NCBI GenBank assembly: GCA_019187225.1
Contig: JABAQQ010000033.1
Coordinates: 63,875 to 127,874 of the forward strand
Direction: 5' to 3'
Length of the DNA stretch: 64,000 nucleotides
Source: Saprospiraceae bacterium
GTDB taxonomy: Bacteria; Bacteroidota; Bacteroidia; Chitinophagales; Saprospiraceae
Below the pieces are notes generated by a model. The model was not told the origin of the DNA and ran no database searches. It was given only the letters and a program-made list of their open reading frames with translations. Numbering within the stretch: the first letter of the stretch is position 1; every line of letters starts with the position of its first letter. Positions 16,852-24,840 of this stretch are shown here, piece after piece. The translations under genes and the position numbers were made by a program.

Positions 16852-19800
16852 TCAAACCTGGCCGCGTTTCTGCCGAAGTTTTGCCTGATCCACCTTGTTT
16901 GGGCGGATTCGCATAACCCGGACACCCCGCTGATCCCCGGTCAATATCAGGAAGTGTTTTTTGTATTTAGAAAACCTGCCGGACAAGGGGATGAATTCGC
17001 TCATCCACGCCTCTAAGTTCCATTTGCCAGTGACCTCAAAATTCCCGGCCTTAGAAATATCTACCGACTCCACGTGTTTATTGTCGTATATTAATATTGC
17101 AGAGGTCATGGTAAGGAATGCATTTTGTATTTCCTTCCTCGCGGGATAGCATCCAACCGTTTTGGGTTGTTCGGGCTTCGACAGGTCCAGCACTTCCATG
17201 CCACGCTTGCCAAACAGGTACAGGTTATTCCCTTTTTGCAAAGCTTGATTCGCCTTAACCCGGATAGAAATGCTGTTGCGCTTTTTAGGGTGTTCCGGAT
17301 CAGCGAGGTCGAGAATATGGATACGGTTGCCTATGCCATAAACTATGCTGCCACGATTATTGGCAGTATGAAACGTCCTGATCCCGGCAGGAAGAGATAA
17401 TTTTCCAATTATCGAGGGTTTTGCCGGATTGGTCAGCCCATATACGAACAATCCATTCTTGTTGACCAGGAGATATTTCCCAAAAGCGGCCACAGTGGTC
17501 GCTCCGGCCGCACTGCGCACCAGGGCCACTCGTTTAGGCTTTTTCAAATGATTCAAACTAATGACCTCCATTCCTTCGGGTCCGACCGCATAAGCGTGCT
17601 CGCCAACGACTGCCAGTTCGCCGAGGCGCTGGCGGGAGACGTACAGGCCATCTTGCTGAACGAGCCAGCGGCGCATGGTGACCCTGGACGTTGTTGCCCC
17701 GATAACCGATCGTGGCATCTTAGCATGCAAGGAATATTCATTTTCTTCCCTTATGGGCGTCAACAGCGTTCGAGTTGGGGAATGCGAAAGATTGGTTGCA
17801 ATAAGCTGACTATTTACACCCCTTACTTCGAATCTCACGTCAAATGGAACGTCAAGGAAGTCGATCTCCCAGAGATCGACGCACCGGCACGCCGGACTAT
17901 GCAGGGGCGGACAGCAATCTTCGCCACCCAGAAAGGGAAGTAGCCGTTCTACTTCATGAACATCTAAAATGCGCCCATCCGTATCCTCGACCCTGTCCCA
18001 GTCCGCGTCTGCGCAAGCTTTATCCCTATCGAAGCCCATATGGTGTACTACCCCCCAAGGGTCATCTTCGTGGGTAGTCACTTGGCCTGAGATGCGTATT
18101 TGCTGCTCTTCACCGCCATTGGTCACCATGCGCATGGTACCATTGTATACCCGATTCTTACCCCAAGGCGGTGAAAAGGTCACGCTGACGATGGCCGTGC
18201 CGGCGGCAAAGATGCCAGGATTCGAAGCCTTGAAAACGTCCCCCAAATCTTCCGATAACTCAATTGAACAAATCTCCATGTGCCCAGGCCCCTCGTTAAC
18301 GATTTCAAGATCAAGAACAACAGATCGATCGGGAGGATGACTACATCCTGACCATTCATATTCAATGTGCCCAAAATCGAGCTCCTCGGCTGTAGGTCCG
18401 AGCGCTACGGGATTAAAGTTCGCGTCGAGGGTGACCGATTTATTCTGAGCGTCATTTGGGATGTCCAGCAAAGCAAGATAAACACTGCCAGGATCTCTGC
18501 TGCATTCTATTTCAATATCGATCTGTCTGTTGGGACGGAGCACCTGACCGGTTCCATCGTCCAGGAGCTGATTTGGGGAGATGACTCTAAAGAAGCCGGC
18601 GTCTTCTGCACCGCCATCCGGGTGCTTGCGAATACTTACAGGACAGAGATGTAGGTTTTTACTACCTGTATTGCGAACCTGAAATCGACTTATAGAAGGC
18701 CGTTGAGGGTCAAAACAACCTGTGGCGAATAACAACGTGTCCGGAGCGCTGATAGAGCGCTCGGCGGGCCGAACACTGCTTGATCCACGCAAGACAAGTC
18801 CTTCGGGTCGGATCTCTACCGCTTCCGCCACCAGCCTTCCCAGAGGATCGTCGCGCTCTCCAAAACGGGTAGGGAAATCTTCTGGATCGAGACTGCCAAT
18901 TGCCGGAATCTCTACATCAAACAAGTCCATTAAAGCTTCAGTAGGATCGGGATCGGCAACATGCAGCAAGGGTATACTTATGTCCGTGATGGTATATTGC
19001 CCCTCCAAACGGCCGTTTTCAATTCTCATTGTTATATCAGCTTCAAACTCAATTTCATAAAAATCATTTGGAATAAAAAATAACTCATCGGGTGTGCATA
19101 TGTAGATCGCCCCGCTGCCCCGCACGTTTATCACATTGTTCCGCAGCGCTTCCAGCTTAAGACAAAAAGATCTCCGGGCATCCTTGTATTCGCAATCTTC
19201 CGTCCCTTCGCCCTCTTTGTTAATGCCTGTGGAGGGTCGGCCCCGTAATACCGCATCTATAACATGCGCATCTAAGGCAATAGCCCAGTCGCTCCCGTCC
19301 AGAAAAACCTCCTCATAGTCGGCTTGGAAGGCATTTAGGTCTACCGCAGGTTGGCTTGGCAGGCCACACCGGTGAGGAATGAGGTTTTCGGGGCCGGCAA
19401 CCAGGGGGTCCGCATCTTGATCGACCTCCGGGCCAAATACCATAAGGTCTTCATCCTGAGATAATTGTACATCCAGACCCATGACAAGGCAGTTTTCCCC
19501 TAATGCTTTGACCTCGGGATTGCCATTAATTGTCAGGGCCAATATCGTATTGGTACGGCTAATCCCGGCTTCGTCCTGAAATACCTGCACCTTGTTGAGA
19601 AAATTTATTGGAAACGAGAAGCCGTCGCCTATAATGCCGCCAATTTCGGGTGGAAGTGAAGAAGTGTCCACACTGATCACGATCTGATCAAGGTCATCAT
19701 TGACTGAAACGAGCAATGGAAGTGGATCAATGGAAAATGAATGGAATTCCTCATAAAGCGTGCCAGGGGGAAGGTCGCGGCTCTCTTCCGCCTCCAATTC

Positions 19801-20103
19801 CAATTCACCAAGGCTCTTCCAACTACCCAATATATCAACTTGGGCATAAAGTAACCGCAGGTCCAGATTGATAAATACGGGTTCAGAAGGGGAATGCTCA
19901 AACGAGACATCTTCGATGAATATTCCTGCTCTTCTCACAGCCACGGGAATCTTCTCCTCCGGGTCGGAAGGATTAGGAATCAAGACTTCATTTGCCGCGA
20001 AGCAGCCCTGATCAATATCAATCAGCCTTTTGCGGAAGACTCTTAAAATGAAATCGGAGGATATCTCGATGAGGATATCCATTCCGGAGTTAAGTGCACT
20101 CAT
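16852..20103 (-). CDS. Large uncharacterised protein with Hydin/ASH-like and LVIVD beta-propeller repeats
   Basis: A protein of 1083 residues with no signal peptide. Residues about 1-480 are beta-rich and unrecognised. From about 480 to 720 there are ASPM/SPD-2/Hydin- or DUF1573-like Ig modules (LDFGHIEYEWSG, VNEGPGHMEICSIELSEDLG, VTFSPPWG). A short Cys-rich stretch (CCPPLHSPACRCVDLWE) follows. The C-terminal 300 residues carry LVIVD-type repeats (GMEVISLNHLKKPKRVALV, IHILDLADPEHPKK, MEVLDLSKPEQPKTVGCYP), expected to form a beta-propeller. It is nine bases downstream of the SpvB/TcB N-terminal fragment and upstream of the beta-helix gene. This suggests co-expression and possibly a role in a particle or toxin-like assembly. 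That role is inference. Confidence 0.6.
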   Translation of the reverse strand: MSALNSGMDILIEISSDFILRVFRKRLIDIDQGCFAANEVLIPNPSDPEEKIPVAVRRAGIFIEDVSFEHSPSEPVFINLDLRLLYAQVDILGSWKSLGELELEAEESRDLPPGTLYEEFHSFSIDPLPLLVSVNDDLDQIVISVDTSSLPPEIGGIIGDGFSFPINFLNKVQVFQDEAGISRTNTILALTINGNPEVKALGENCLVMGLDVQLSQDEDLMVFGPEVDQDADPLVAGPENLIPHRCGLPSQPAVDLNAFQADYEEVFLDGSDWAIALDAHVIDAVLRGRPSTGINKEGEGTEDCEYKDARRSFCLKLEALRNNVINVRGSGAIYICTPDELFFIPNDFYEIEFEADITMRIENGRLEGQYTITDISIPLLHVADPDPTEALMDLFDVEIPAIGSLDPEDFPTRFGERDDPLGRLVAEAVEIRPEGLVLRGSSSVRPAERSISAPDTLLFATGCFDPQRPSISRFQVRNTGSKNLHLCPVSIRKHPDGGAEDAGFFRVISPNQLLDDGTGQVLRPNRQIDIEIECSRDPGSVYLALLDIPNDAQNKSVTLDANFNPVALGPTAEELDFGHIEYEWSGCSHPPDRSVVLDLEIVNEGPGHMEICSIELSEDLGDVFKASNPGIFAAGTAIVSVTFSPPWGKNRVYNGTMRMVTNGGEEQQIRISGQVTTHEDDPWGVVHHMGFDRDKACADADWDRVEDTDGRILDVHEVERLLPFLGGEDCCPPLHSPACRCVDLWEIDFLDVPFDVRFEVRGVNSQLIATNLSHSPTRTLLTPIREENEYSLHAKMPRSVIGATTSRVTMRRWLVQQDGLYVSRQRLGELAVVGEHAYAVGPEGMEVISLNHLKKPKRVALVRSAAGATTVAAFGKYLLVNKNGLFVYGLTNPAKPSIIGKLSLPAGIRTFHTANNRGSIVYGIGNRIHILDLADPEHPKKRNSISIRVKANQALQKGNNLYLFGKRGMEVLDLSKPEQPKTVGCYPARKEIQNAFLTMTSAILIYDNKHVESVDISKAGNFEVTGKWNLEAWMSEFIPLSGRFSKYKKHFLILTGDQRGVRVMRIRPNKVDQAKLRQKRGQV

Positions 20104-20112
20104 AGATTTTAT

Positions 20113-20454
20113 TTATTGATTATCAATTAAATATGAACCAAGGATGCCGAAATCCCCACCCAATTCAAATAACCCATTGCCACCGCCCGAATTATACCCC
20201 AACCCAATCGCCGGCATAAACCCGTTCCGCCCTTGCAAAAACGGCAACGGCAAGCTCAGCGAAGCCGTGCCATTCGCAGCATTTACCTGAAATTTCTCGT
20301 CAATGCCTTTGATGGCGCCGCCGCCTTTGGGCAGGGATATCTGCGGAATTTGGATGGAAAAAGAATTGGTATTTTCCTCCCCTTTGAAAGAGGCGGAGAA
20401 TCCGGCGGTCTTAGAACTTCCGGCAGAAGGCTTATTTTCATTGGTCTGCTGCAT
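20113..20454 (-). pseudogene. Severed N-terminus of an SpvB/TcaC (Tc-toxin B component)-like gene
   Basis: 113 codons. The sequence ISLPKGGGAIKGIDEKF, then NGTASLSLPLPF, GRNGFMPAIGLGYNSGGGNG, reproduces the first 90 or so residues of SpvB/TcB proteins (IsLPkGGGAIkgigEKF... GTgslsiPi... GRsGfgPqLsLsYdSGsGNGpFG). Those proteins run to well over 1000 residues; here the frame ends shortly after GNG with an unrelated tail (LGSYLIDNQ). A nine-base gap separates it from the next gene, as in an operon. It could be translated as a short stand-alone piece, but the cut in the middle of a conserved block makes a broken gene more likely. Confidence 0.7.
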
Positions 20455-20724
20455 AAACGTCTGAATTAAACAGAAAAATCAGCATTAAGGGCTCTTGGCA
20501 TTTTTTGTCTTTCAAAGGTAGCATGATAATTTTTCGGAATAAGAATGATCGCCGTCATATACATAAATGATTTTCATCAATATTGCCATCAATAAGCTCT
20601 CGCTCGTTACAAAATTGCTATCAAGCGCCCCCCTCCCCGCTCCGACAAATCTTTCATTCTACCCGACATTTATTTCATTTTCCTCCAACTTGCCAAAAAT
20701 TCCGAACTTTCGCAGCGTTTTTAA
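20455..20724. other. Divergent intergenic region with repeat copy 2
   Basis: About 270 bp between the SpvB-like fragment and the DUF1501 fragment, which are transcribed away from each other. The left part is A/T-rich; the right part holds the 48-bp repeat at 20638-20685. No RNA gene was recognised. Confidence 0.4.
20638..20685 (+). repeat. Intergenic repeat, copy 2 (about 48 bp, upstream of the DUF1501 fragment)
   Basis: Partner of the copy at 12575-12623, in the same orientation relative to the downstream gene. Identical blocks: CGCTCCGACA, ATCTTTCATTC, CGACATTTATT, CATTTT. Confidence 0.5.
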
Positions 20725-20973
20725 ATGCCCGACATGACGAATCCTCTCTTCGAACATCATCTCCACCTCAACCGCCGCACCTTCCTCCACCGCGCAGCCA
20801 TCGGCGTCGGAAGCCTGGCGCTGGGGTCGTTGCTCGGCTGCGACCAAAATGAAAAAGTGACAGATTTTCAAAATTTGTCACTTCTAAAATTGCCCCACTT
20901 CGCGCCGAAAGCTAAGCGCGTCATTTATTTGTTCCAAAGCGGCGCGTCCTCGCAAGCAGCCTTCAAGGAGTGA
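20725..20973 (+). pseudogene. Broken duplicate of the DUF1501 gene 5' end
   Basis: 82 codons. From the internal ATG at 20734 the protein is nearly identical for about 70 residues to the N-terminus of the full DUF1501 gene starting at 22290: NRRTFLHRAAIGVGSLALGS, LLGCD, LSLLKLPHFAPKAKRVIYLF. Homology ends after QSGASSQ, and a stop follows seven codons later. The two DNA copies differ at scattered, mostly third-codon positions, so the duplication is not fresh. The fragment carries its own version of the in-gene palindrome (20855-20883). The complete AAA/DUF4143 gene separates the fragment from the intact gene. Confidence 0.8.
20855..20883. repeat. In-gene palindrome, degenerate copy
   Basis: Arms of 14 nt (AAGTGACAGATTTT and AAAATTTGTCACTT) around one central C. 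One arm position differs from perfect symmetry. It lies in frame in the DUF1501 fragment, directly after the lipobox region, at the same place as the perfect copy at 22409-22441. Confidence 0.65.
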
Positions 20974-21017
20974 CTCCGTGTACCGGCTTGTCTGCGCTAA
21001 GCAATTAAAAAAATGTC

Positions 21018-21052
21018 TTTGCATGAGTTATCGCATATAATATGTAATTTTG
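21018..21052 (+). promoter_or_regulatory. Candidate Bacteroidota promoter of the AAA/DUF4143 gene
   Basis: A TAATTTTG box at 21045-21052 fits the TAnnTTTG -7 consensus. A TTTG at 21018-21021 lies 23 nt upstream, slightly longer than the usual spacing. The predicted transcript would start about 25 nt before the ATG at 21082. Confidence 0.45.
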
Positions 21053-21081
21053 GCATTTAAAATTCCTTTTTTGCTACAAAA

Positions 21082-22242
21082 ATGGAAACATACATTCCAA
21101 GATTTCTACTATTGCCTGACCAAAACTGTTTCCTTTTCGGCCCTCGCGGGACTGGAAAATCTACTTTTTTGCGCCACCACCTCCCTGACGCGCTATGGAT
21201 TGATTTGCTCAAGCCTGAAAATTACCGGAATTTCAAAGCCTGGCCCGAGCGCCTCGAAGAACTTGTTTTGGGTAACCCCCAACAAAAAGACGTTGTCATT
21301 GACGAAGTGCAGCGCGTACCCGAATTGCTGCCATTGGTACATCGAATTGTTGAAATGAAACTGGGGCACAGATTTGTTTTGACCGGATCGAGTGCCCGCA
21401 AATTGAAAACTGCCGACATTGACCTCCTTGGCGGCAGGGCAATTCGCAAGTCCATGTACCCTTTTATGCTTTCGGAATTACTGCACCCCGCTGATTTTGA
21501 AGACATGCTTCGATTTGGGCTTCTACCGGTGGCGTTTTCGTCGAATGACAAAGCTGCCACACTTGATGCTTACATTTCGCTATATATGCAACAGGAAGTC
21601 TATCAGGAAGCCTTGGTGCGTAATATCGGCGATTTTGCCCGTTTTCTGGAGGCAATCAGTTTTTCACACGGGTCAGTTTTGAATGTGAGCAATGTTGCGC
21701 GGGAATGCGGTGTAGGAAGAAAAACGGTAGAAGGGTTCATCCAAATCCTGTACGATATTTTGTTGGCGTTCCAAATCCCGGTATTTGCAAAAAAAGCATC
21801 AAGAATGATGTCTTCGCACCCGAAATTTTACTTTTTCGATACCGGCGTTTTTCAGGCGCTTCGACCCAAAGGTGTTTTGGACAGGCCGGAGGAAATCGGA
21901 GGAAGCGCGCTCGAAGGTTTGGTGGCACAGCATTTTCAAGCCTGGATTTCCTATTGCACCGAACCTTTCCAACTTTCTTTCTGGCGCTCACTAAGAGGGA
22001 TCGAAGTGGACTTTGTCCTGTATGGCAGCTCCGGTTTTTATGCTTTTGAAGTAAAAAACAGCCATCGTATTCGCCCCTCCGACTTGACGGGATTGATCGA
22101 ATTTGGAAAAGATTATCCTGAAAGCCGCCGGATTTTACTTTATCGGGGAACTGACCGCCTGCTGAAAGGCGATATCCTTTGCCTGCCTGTGCACGATTTT
22201 TTGAAACGACTCAAGCCAAATGAGTCTTTGGATTCCATTTGA
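21082..22242 (+). CDS. AAA_14/DUF4143 family ATPase
   Basis: A protein of 386 residues. N-terminal AAA domain with Walker A GPRGTGKST (about residues 19-27), Walker B-like DVVIDEVQRVPEL, and sensor-type VLTGSSARKL. The C-terminal DUF4143 domain begins near 185 and ends with an ExK-containing nuclease-like strand (GIEVDFVLYGSSGFYAFEVK). This is the widespread single-gene AAA_14-DUF4143 family, found in bacteria and archaea as patchy, frequently exchanged genes. Its role is not established; links to DNA or conflict biology have been proposed from the PD-(D/E)xK-like fold. It lies between a broken and an intact copy of the DUF1501 5' end and has its own promoter-like box. Confidence 0.9.
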   Translation: METYIPRFLLLPDQNCFLFGPRGTGKSTFLRHHLPDALWIDLLKPENYRNFKAWPERLEELVLGNPQQKDVVIDEVQRVPELLPLVHRIVEMKLGHRFVLTGSSARKLKTADIDLLGGRAIRKSMYPFMLSELLHPADFEDMLRFGLLPVAFSSNDKAATLDAYISLYMQQEVYQEALVRNIGDFARFLEAISFSHGSVLNVSNVARECGVGRKTVEGFIQILYDILLAFQIPVFAKKASRMMSSHPKFYFFDTGVFQALRPKGVLDRPEEIGGSALEGLVAQHFQAWISYCTEPFQLSFWRSLRGIEVDFVLYGSSGFYAFEVKNSHRIRPSDLTGLIEFGKDYPESRRILLYRGTDRLLKGDILCLPVHDFLKRLKPNESLDSI

Positions 22243-22289
22243 AATAATTGATTCGGTTTATTCCTTCTTTTGCAAAAGGATCAACAACT

Positions 22290-23738
22290 ATGACGAATCC
22301 TATCTTCGAACATCACCTCCAACTCAACCGCCGCACCTTCCTCCACCGGGCAGCCATCGGCGTCGGCAGCCTGGCATTGGGCTCGCTGCTGGGCTGCGAT
22401 AAGCGGCAAGAAGTGACAGATTTTGAAAATCTGTCACTTCTAAAACTGCCCCACTTCGCCCCCAAAGCCAAACGCGTCATTTATCTTTTCCAGAGCGGCG
22501 CACCCTCGCAACTCGAATTGTTCGACTGGAAGCCCCTGCTCCGCAAGATGGACGGCCAGGAACTGCCCGAATCGGTGCGCAAAGGCCAGCGACTCACCGG
22601 CATGACCGCCAACCAGAAAAAATTCCCGCTCAAGGGGGCGCTCGTGGAGTTTAAACAACACGGCCAAAGCGGCGCCTGGTTGAGCGACTTGTTGCCGCAC
22701 ACCGCCAAAGTGGTGGACGACCTGTGCATCATCAAAACCATGCACACCGAGGCCATCAACCACGACCCGGCGGTGACATTTTTTCAAACGGGCAACCAGC
22801 AACCGGGGCGACCCAGCGTGGGCTCCTGGCTGAGTTATGGCTTAGGCAGCGAAAATGCCAATCTGCCGGCCTATGTCGTGCTGTTGTCGCGGGGACAGGG
22901 CAATGTGCAACCCTTGGCCTCAAGGGTATGGGGAAGCGCTTTCCTGCCCAGTGTGCACCAGGGCGTACAGTTCCGCATGGGCAAAGACCCGGTGCTCTAT
23001 CTCCGCGATCCCGAGGGACTCGATTCACTCAGCCGCCGCGCCATGCTCGACAAAATTGCCGAACTCAACCGGCTGCATCTCGAAGAATTCGGCGATCCCG
23101 AGACCGCTACCCGCATTGCCCAGTACGAAATGGCGTACCGGATGCAGACCGCCGTACCCGAACTGCTCGACCTGTCCGACGAACCCGAATCCACGTTCCG
23201 GCTCTACGGCGCGGATGCGATGATGCCCGGTACCTACGCCGCCAATGCACTGATGGCGAGGCGTTTGTCCGAACGCGGCGTGCGTTTTGTGCAATTGTAT
23301 CACATGGGTTGGGATGCACACAATGATGTGCTGGGCATGACCGGCCGTCTCGCCAAAGACGTGGACCAGGCCAGCGCGGCGCTCATTACCGACCTGAAGC
23401 AGCGGGGATTGCTGGACGAAACACTGGTCATCTGGGGCGGCGAGTTTGGCCGCACCAATTATTCCCAGGGTCTCGACGCGGGTTTCGGGCGCGACCACCA
23501 CCCGCGCTGTTTCACGATCTGGATGGCGGGCGGCGGGGTAAAACCCGGCATCGTTTATGGTGAAACGGACGAATTCGGTTACAACATCATCGAAAAACCC
23601 GTCCACGTCCACGATTTCCAGGCGACGCTGCTGCACCTGATGGGTATTGACCACGAGCGGTTCACATATCAATACCAGGGAAGAAGATTCCGGCTGACGG
23701 ATGTCGCGGGAGAAGTGGTGAGGGATATTCTGGCTTAG
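22290..23738 (+). CDS. DUF1501 (sulfatase-like) secreted protein
   Basis: A protein of 482 residues. The start at 22290 is chosen because it matches the duplicated copy and has an AAAGGA-type site 11 bp upstream. The N-terminus has a Tat-like signal (LNRRTFLHRAAIGVGSLALG) followed by LLGC, so it may be a Tat-exported lipoprotein. The rest is a DUF1501 alkaline-phosphatase/sulfatase-superfamily domain: KRVIYLFQSGAPSQLELFDW, QPGRPSVGSWLSYGLGS, WDAHNDVLG, LVIWGGEFGRTNYSQG, GRDHHPRCFTIWMAGGGVKP. Such genes normally follow a DUF1553/cytochrome-like partner; none is present here, and the ATPase gene occupies that place. The first 80 residues contain an unusual insert encoded by a perfect palindrome. 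Confidence 0.9.
   Translation: MTNPIFEHHLQLNRRTFLHRAAIGVGSLALGSLLGCDKRQEVTDFENLSLLKLPHFAPKAKRVIYLFQSGAPSQLELFDWKPLLRKMDGQELPESVRKGQRLTGMTANQKKFPLKGALVEFKQHGQSGAWLSDLLPHTAKVVDDLCIIKTMHTEAINHDPAVTFFQTGNQQPGRPSVGSWLSYGLGSENANLPAYVVLLSRGQGNVQPLASRVWGSAFLPSVHQGVQFRMGKDPVLYLRDPEGLDSLSRRAMLDKIAELNRLHLEEFGDPETATRIAQYEMAYRMQTAVPELLDLSDEPESTFRLYGADAMMPGTYAANALMARRLSERGVRFVQLYHMGWDAHNDVLGMTGRLAKDVDQASAALITDLKQRGLLDETLVIWGGEFGRTNYSQGLDAGFGRDHHPRCFTIWMAGGGVKPGIVYGETDEFGYNIIEKPVHVHDFQATLLHLMGIDHERFTYQYQGRRFRLTDVAGEVVRDILA
22409..22441. repeat. Perfect 33-bp palindrome inside the DUF1501 coding sequence
   Basis: Two 16-nt arms (AGAAGTGACAGATTTT and its exact complement) around a single central G. It encodes EVTDFENLSLL in frame, between the lipobox cysteine and the start of the conserved domain. 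Its architecture (14-16 nt arms, one-base centre, T-run before and A-run after the centre) resembles the palindrome at 27620-27648. Confidence 0.75.
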
Positions 23739-23829
23739 CTAAGCATGTGAACAGAATCAGTTACACTAACACTCTTCTTAATATCCTGAAAATGAAGCAT
23801 CTGGACGGAAAAGATTTCCGTGCTGCCAC

Positions 23830-24783
23830 TTATATTTCCTGCACGATAAAAAATCCGTCCGATCCTTTCGGCTGGTACAACGGCATCAGCATCAGACCGT
23901 CGTCGGGAGAAAGAATGGGGCCGGTCACATCGTCCGCTACGGGTTCGTCTTTTTGTACGGGTTGGAAATTGACATAACCCGGCCGCATCCGAAAATCGTC
24001 GCCGGGGCGGATGTGGTGCACGTAGCGCAGGCGGGTCACTTTTGGAAGCCTGTTGCTGTATTCCTGCAGCACTGCTTCGTACGGATTGGGCAAATCTTCC
24101 GGCTGGATGCAGCCTGTGGCCCGGAGACAGTTGATGATGGCAGCGATCGAGCGGCTTACGGAAAGCGGTTCGTCGTGCTGACCGGCCTCGAAGGCCGCGC
24201 CAAAAGCCAGTTTTGGGAAACCTCCGGTCTGGAGGTGCCCATCGGCTGCGAAACGCAGGAGCGTACCTTCGACCCCTTCAAAAAGATTGAGTATTACCGG
24301 CGCGTACAGCTGTTTGGCCAGGCGGAGGCTCGCTTTTTCATCGGTCGGGATGCAGAAAATACCACCGCCCGCCGACGTTGTATGCATATCGAGCAATACG
24401 AGCACTTCGGGACGAAGCGCTGTAATTTCGATGTGAATAGCCGACATGAGTTCGGCGATTTCGAGATCTTCAGCAGCAAGGCCGACTGTTTCGTTGTGCT
24501 GGATTCGGCGAATATTGTCATTCGTCCACTGCCGGTTGAGGTCTTTTTCGATGAATCGCTGACCGGCAGCAAAAGCCTGGCGATTGCCCAGAACGCCAAC
24601 CAGTTTTCCGTAAAAACGAAAGTTTGGATTGTCTGCCGCTTCGCGTTCCAGCATTTGAAAAATTGCTCCCAGGGCCCGCACACCCGCCGGTTCGTTGCCA
24701 TGCAACGCGCCGAACACCAGCACCATTGCGCCGGGTTGTGTGCCGCCAAAACTACCGATGATGCGATCCATACTGACAGGCAA
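23830..24783 (-). CDS. Succinylglutamate desuccinylase/aspartoacylase family zinc hydrolase
   Basis: A protein of 317 residues. Zinc-site motifs of the M14-like AstE/AspA family are visible: GALHGNEPAG (His and Glu ligands, about residues 26-35), KDLNRQW (about 83-89) and LLDMHTTSAGG (third ligand His, about 131-141). The C-terminal part (YVHHIRPGDDFRMRPGYVNF) is the beta-domain typical of the family. These enzymes remove an acyl group from N-acyl amino acids; the substrate here is not defined. It is monocistronic, convergent with the DUF1501 gene and downstream of the DinB gene on the same strand. The start at 24783 gives a compact N-terminus close to the first conserved strand. Confidence 0.85.
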   Translation of the reverse strand: MPVSMDRIIGSFGGTQPGAMVLVFGALHGNEPAGVRALGAIFQMLEREAADNPNFRFYGKLVGVLGNRQAFAAGQRFIEKDLNRQWTNDNIRRIQHNETVGLAAEDLEIAELMSAIHIEITALRPEVLVLLDMHTTSAGGGIFCIPTDEKASLRLAKQLYAPVILNLFEGVEGTLLRFAADGHLQTGGFPKLAFGAAFEAGQHDEPLSVSRSIAAIINCLRATGCIQPEDLPNPYEAVLQEYSNRLPKVTRLRYVHHIRPGDDFRMRPGYVNFQPVQKDEPVADDVTGPILSPDDGLMLMPLYQPKGSDGFFIVQEI

Positions 24784-24840
24784 AAAAAAGGCTTCCGAAG
24801 GATCAATCCCCGGAAGCCGTGATCATTTATTTCTCAACGC

